This document shows positions 7,410 to 10,085 of a stretch of DNA of 10,085 nt, in pieces. How positions within the stretch are numbered: position 1 is the first letter of the stretch; every line of letters begins with the position of its first letter. The stretch lies in the NCBI GenBank assembly GCA_021792015.1, contig JAJYVM010000111.1:1-10085 (forward strand). The letters are read 5' to 3'. Position numbers and translations under genes: made by a program. The notes beneath the pieces are model-generated. The model had not been told where the DNA came from and searched no databases. It saw nothing but the letters and a program-made list of their open reading frames with translations. This DNA is from Bacillota bacterium (GTDB lineage Bacteria; Bacillota; Sulfobacillia; RBS10-35; JAJYVM01).

Positions 7410-9146
7410 TCACGATAGCGTCGCGGCGGCCTGGCCGGACGGTGTCACGGCGGACTTGCCATGACCCGTGGTCCCGCCGCCGGCGTTGCGCTGGCCGCCC
7501 GTGCCGGTGGTGGCCCCGTTGCTGTTGGCGCCGGTGCTGCCCTGTCTGCCGGCGGTGTTGCCGTTGCCGCCGGCGTTGCCACCAGCGTTGCTCTGGCCGC
7601 CTGTGCCGGTGGGGGCAGCGTTGCCGTTGGCGCCGGTGCTGCCCTGGCTGCCGGCGGCATTGCCGTTGGCGTTGCCACCAGCGTTGCTCTGGCTGCCCGT
7701 GCCGGTGGGGGCAGCGTTGCCGTTGGCGCCGGTGCTGCCCTGGCTTCCGGCGGTGTTGCCGTTGGCGTTGCCGTTACCGTTGTTGCCGTTGCCGTTCGAG
7801 CCGCGCCCGACCGACCCAGGCGTGCCTCCGTGGCTCGCCTGCCCACCGAGGATGCCGCCGGAGCCGCCGTCGTTGCCGCCTCCGTGGCTCGCGCCAACGG
7901 CCAGGGCCTGCCCGCTGAGGTCCGCGCCGGCTCCGCCCGTGGTCGTCACATGCCCGACGTACGCCTGCCCGGCCAGCTGGTTCAGGGTCTGCTGGATGGT
8001 GGGTAGCGCCGTCTCCAGCAGCTTCTGCTGGCTCGGCGTGCCACGCTGCGGCGCAAGGGCCTCGGCCACCCTCGCCACGCCCGCGTCAGCCACAGCGCGC
8101 GCCAGCCAGGCATCGACAGCGACACCGCTGACGGCTGCCGCCGGCGTCGCGGGCGCGCTCGGGTTGGCGACGGTGCTCTCCTGGTCCGCTGCGATCCGCA
8201 CGGGAGTCCCCAGGCCGCCCATACCCGCCAGCGTGATCTGGCCCGAGAGGACGGCGGCCGAGGTTGCCCCCGAGGGTGCAACATCGATCAGGAACGTGGT
8301 CCCGCGGTCGGCGATCACGGCGGTGGGTGTCCGGATCTTCAGCTTGGACAGCCCACCGCCGAGGTCGAAGATGCGGGCGAGGATTCTGCCCACGAGCAGG
8401 CGGAAGGACGCGAGCCGAGAGCCCGCGGCGGCGCCAGGGTCGAGACTGGCGAGCTGCAGGTTGGAGTTGGGCGCGACATCGATGAGGGAGCCGTCGCTGA
8501 GCCGGATCTGCGCGCTGCCGTCGCCCGCCGTCACCAGGCTGTCGCCCGGCGCCAGCGCCTGGCCGGGCGCCACGCCGCTGGAGCCGCCGCCCGCGGTGAA
8601 CAGCCGCACCCCGCCTGCGGCGGCGGCGATGTCGGCGGTGGGCTCAAGGGTCGGCTCGTCCACCGTCAGCGCCGCATCACCCACGTGCCAGGTCGCCTGG
8701 GCGCCCAGCAGGCCAATGAGCGACATCGGCACGTACACGCTTCCGCCCTGCTCAAGCGGGGCTGTGTCGAGTCTGATGGCGGCGCCGTCCAGGTAGGCTG
8801 TCGTGGATCCCGCGGTGACGCCGAGTCGCATTCCCGCACCGGTTGCTGTAACCTCCGGCCCGCCGGCCGGGTGGGTGACCCGCATCCCGAGCGCTTGGAG
8901 CAGCCTCCCGGCCTCGAAGTACCAGGTCCCGCCCCGTTGCAGGGCGCCCAGGGGCCCCGCGGCCGGCTGGCCGTTGACCAGCATGGATGCCGTGATCGGG
9001 GCGTCGGCCGCCGCCGCCGGCGGCACCATCACCGCCAGCACCAGCAGCGCCATGGCGGTCAGGAGCCGGAAGCGAAGCCACCAGGGCCGGTACGCCCGGT
9101 GCCCGACGCCGAGCACCCGATGGGTCAGCCAGGACCTCGCATCCAT
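7410..9146 (-). CDS. Secreted stalk-FecR domain protein with Gly/Asn-rich repeat tail, 578 aa
   Basis: I chose ATG 9146 because GGAGG lies 8 nt before it; the frame opens further upstream but without a better site. Residues 1-47 look like a long signal peptide: basic start, hydrophobic 28-41, possible cleavage after AAAA47. Residues about 48-165 resemble the copper-amine-oxidase N-terminal 'stalk' domain (DGAAIRLDTAPLEQGG, VYVPMSLIGLLGAQATW). Residues about 185-300 are a FecR domain (LSDGSLIDVAPNSNLQL, IADRGTTFLIDV with D280-R281-G282-T283). Residues about 340-400 are Ala-rich and helical, and from about 420 the chain is Gly/Asn-rich with a repeated block. No sortase motif or membrane anchor follows. 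FecR domains in Gram-negatives pass signals to sigma factors, but here there is no anti-sigma region, so a role as an extracellular structural or sensory protein is more likely. FecR-domain genes are, from memory, often found near CHASE2 cyclases, as here. It heads an operon with the HD-GYP gene. Confidence 0.88.
   Translation of the reverse strand: MDARSWLTHRVLGVGHRAYRPWWLRFRLLTAMALLVLAVMVPPAAAADAPITASMLVNGQPAAGPLGALQRGGTWYFEAGRLLQALGMRVTHPAGGPEVTATGAGMRLGVTAGSTTAYLDGAAIRLDTAPLEQGGSVYVPMSLIGLLGAQATWHVGDAALTVDEPTLEPTADIAAAAGGVRLFTAGGGSSGVAPGQALAPGDSLVTAGDGSAQIRLSDGSLIDVAPNSNLQLASLDPGAAAGSRLASFRLLVGRILARIFDLGGGLSKLKIRTPTAVIADRGTTFLIDVAPSGATSAAVLSGQITLAGMGGLGTPVRIAADQESTVANPSAPATPAAAVSGVAVDAWLARAVADAGVARVAEALAPQRGTPSQQKLLETALPTIQQTLNQLAGQAYVGHVTTTGGAGADLSGQALAVGASHGGGNDGGSGGILGGQASHGGTPGSVGRGSNGNGNNGNGNANGNTAGSQGSTGANGNAAPTGTGSQSNAGGNANGNAAGSQGSTGANGNAAPTGTGGQSNAGGNAGGNGNTAGRQGSTGANSNGATTGTGGQRNAGGGTTGHGKSAVTPSGQAAATLS
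7476..7769 (-). repeat. Tandem coding repeat, 96-bp unit (32 aa), three copies
   Basis: Residues 460-491, 492-523 and 524-557 of the FecR-like protein repeat a Gly/Asn/Ser/Thr-rich block with the core GSTGANGNAAPTGTG. The first two copies (7674-7769 and 7578-7673) differ at only about 5 of 96 bases by eye; the third is 34 residues and more diverged. The high DNA identity suggests recent duplication and possible copy-number variation between strains. Confidence 0.88.
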
Positions 9147-9214
9147 GCGAACCACCTCCCGCATCGTGCGGTAGAGCCCCCAGGCCATGGGCCGTCACAT
9201 GCTGCCTCATCTCT

Positions 9215-9241
9215 TTATCGGAGAGCCGGCACGGACTTTTG
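9215..9241 (-). promoter_or_regulatory. Sigma-28 (SigD/FliA)-like promoter of the FecR/HD-GYP operon
   Basis: On the minus strand, CAAA (9241-9238) is followed after 15 bp by TCCGATAA (9222-9215). The Gram-positive motility sigma consensus is TAAA-N15-GCCGATAT, so 3 of 4 and 6 of 8 bases match with ideal spacing. Transcription would begin near 9208, giving a leader of about 60 nt. A sigma-70 reading (TCAAAA, 17 bp, GATAAA) is weaker but possible. These are nearly the only A/T-rich bases in the region. Confidence 0.5.
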
Positions 9242-9271
9242 AGCCCTGGGCGCCGAACGTCCCGGATGCCC

Positions 9272-9285
9272 ATGACGGCGGTCAT
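9272..9285. promoter_or_regulatory. ATGAC-N4-GTCAT dyad upstream of the operon promoter
   Basis: A perfect 5-bp dyad with a 4-bp spacer lies at 9272-9285, framed more loosely by GGATG (9264-9268) and CATCC (9283-9287). Its centre is about 70 bp upstream of the inferred start of the FecR/HD-GYP operon, where an activator could bind. It also lies about 50 bp beyond the stop of the membrane-protein gene, so it could be a weak transcript-end hairpin instead. No U-run follows. Confidence 0.3.
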
Positions 9286-9337
9286 CCCCGACCGCGCCGC
9301 CTGCCCGCGATCCAGCCCGGCGCGGCCGCCCCTGGTC

Positions 9338-10085
9338 TCACGGTCCGGTCCCCGCCTCCGCCGGGAGGGCTTCCATGACCGGCACCGGTGCCCGTCTGCG
9401 CGAGGCAAGCGCCAGCACACCGAGTTCGGCGCCGTATCCCGCCAGCGTGGCCAGGGCGACCACGTCGACGGCTGGCCAGCGCAGCCCCCCGACGCCGAGA
9501 AAGCCCGCGGCCGTCAGCATGGCCAGGTTCGCGCTCGAGCCGGCGATGATGGCCCACGTGGATCGGGTCCGCACCAGCACCCCCTGCCAGAACTGCTGCT
9601 GCGCGACGAGCATGGGCAGGACCGTCATGAGGATGACCGCATCCATCGCCAGGGCCAGCACCGTGCCCTGGATCCCGATGATGCGCATGAAGTAGAAGGG
9701 CAGCCCCAGGGGCAGCAGCACCGCCACCACGGCCGTGGCGACACCCCCGACACCCATGGTGAACCGCCACAGGGACCGGTCGCCGATGCCGTCCGGCGAG
9801 GCGATGACCAGCTGCTGGGTCATGGTGACGGGGCCCTGGATCAGGAACAACGCCGCCCAGGCCACGGGCCACGCGGCCAGCGACGGCACGGCAAGCATGC
9901 CCCGCGCGAGCTGCGCCGCCGCCACCGTGCGGCCGAGGAACGACACGCCGTTCGTGAGGGCCAGCGGCAGAAAGAATACGATGAGGTGGCGCAGGTTGAG
10001 CGGCGGCCCGCTCCCGACGGGCTCGCCGGCCGCACGGGCCGCGAACGTGATGAACACCGCCTCCGCCGAGACCCCAGCGCGAGGG
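9338..10085 (-). CDS. MATE/ANKH-like membrane transporter, C-terminal half (partial)
   Basis: The gene reads leftward and stops at TGA 9340-9338; its start lies beyond the right edge. The frame stays open to the edge, and the sequence before GTG 10057 (AGVSAEAVFITFAAR) looks like the end of a membrane helix, so that GTG is probably internal. About six hydrophobic helices follow, with VFFLPLALTNGVSF at the start of the half and MTQQLV and QQQFWQGVLV in between. The architecture resembles one half of the two-fold repeated MATE superfamily, closer to the ANKH-like branch, by recall of family patterns only. The end of each half is similar: AGVSAEAVF near the edge and AGYGAELGV near 9400. The substrate is unknown. 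The short C-terminal tail is Pro/Ala-rich. It is on the same strand as the FecR/HD-GYP operon, but a 191-bp gap with its own promoter separates them. Confidence 0.7.
   Translation of the reverse strand, partial: PRAGVSAEAVFITFAARAAGEPVGSGPPLNLRHLIVFFLPLALTNGVSFLGRTVAAAQLARGMLAVPSLAAWPVAWAALFLIQGPVTMTQQLVIASPDGIGDRSLWRFTMGVGGVATAVVAVLLPLGLPFYFMRIIGIQGTVLALAMDAVILMTVLPMLVAQQQFWQGVLVRTRSTWAIIAGSSANLAMLTAAGFLGVGGLRWPAVDVVALATLAGYGAELGVLALASRRRAPVPVMEALPAEAGTGP

Larger units (their letters stand above)
9147..9337. other. Intergenic region between the membrane-protein and FecR-like genes
   Basis: This 191-bp gap holds the sigma-28-like promoter and an upstream dyad, listed separately, plus the ribosome site of the FecR-like gene. 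I checked it for a c-di-GMP (GEMM) riboswitch and saw no conserved core. No terminator with a U-run follows the membrane-protein gene. Confidence 0.6.

Noticed and set aside
7476..7769. CRISPR array
   Set aside because: The 96-bp units are directly adjacent without unique spacers and encode an in-frame protein repeat.
7468..8796. Plus-strand open frame (442 aa) opposite the FecR-like gene
   Set aside because: Its Pro/Leu/Val periodicity mirrors the Gly/Asn repeats on the other strand; no start site or domain supports it.
9147..9337. c-di-GMP riboswitch before the FecR/HD-GYP operon
   Set aside because: The leader inferred from the promoter is only about 60 nt, and no GEMM core sequences were seen.

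Overview
The window is very GC-rich bacterial chromosome. Several features suggest a high-GC Firmicutes-type lineage (Symbiobacterium, Thermaerobacter or Limnochordia-like): AGGAGG-type ribosome sites, a copper-amine-oxidase-N-like 'stalk' domain fused to FecR, a GAF/HD-GYP protein and a sigma-28-like promoter. This placement is an inference from gene content, not a database result. There are eight protein-coding genes, two of them cut by the window edges. I saw no tRNA, rRNA, IS element or CRISPR array.

Left part (1-1506). The tail of an unrecognised gene (1-133) is followed by a small cysteine-rich protein with helical ends (220-678, +). It converges on a Fur/PerR-family metalloregulator (692-1165, -). 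Only 13 bp separate the two genes, and a hairpin there uses both stop codons. The regulator has a good sigma-70-type promoter and a strong Shine-Dalgarno site. The divergent spacer up to 1506 holds a 33-bp G-rich tandem repeat, a perfect 12-bp-stem hairpin, and a structure that could hide the ribosome site of the next gene.

Middle part (1507-4416). An S9-family (prolyl-oligopeptidase/acylaminoacyl-peptidase type) serine peptidase overlaps by 4 bp a kinase of the streptomycin/hydroxyurea phosphotransferase type. The two are probably translationally coupled.

Right part (4417-10085). This is a second-messenger cluster. A CHASE2-sensor adenylate cyclase (cAMP, +) runs tail-to-tail into a GAF-HD-GYP protein (predicted c-di-GMP phosphodiesterase, -), and the two coding regions overlap by 98 bp. 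The HD-GYP gene lies 7 bp behind a secreted stalk-FecR protein with a Gly/Asn-rich repeat tail. That two-gene operon has a sigma-28-like promoter and an upstream dyad. At the right edge is the C-terminal half of a MATE/ANKH-like membrane protein. Together these genes look like an envelope-sensing module joining cAMP, c-di-GMP and possibly the motility regulon. That joint role is inference; the individual domain calls are firm.
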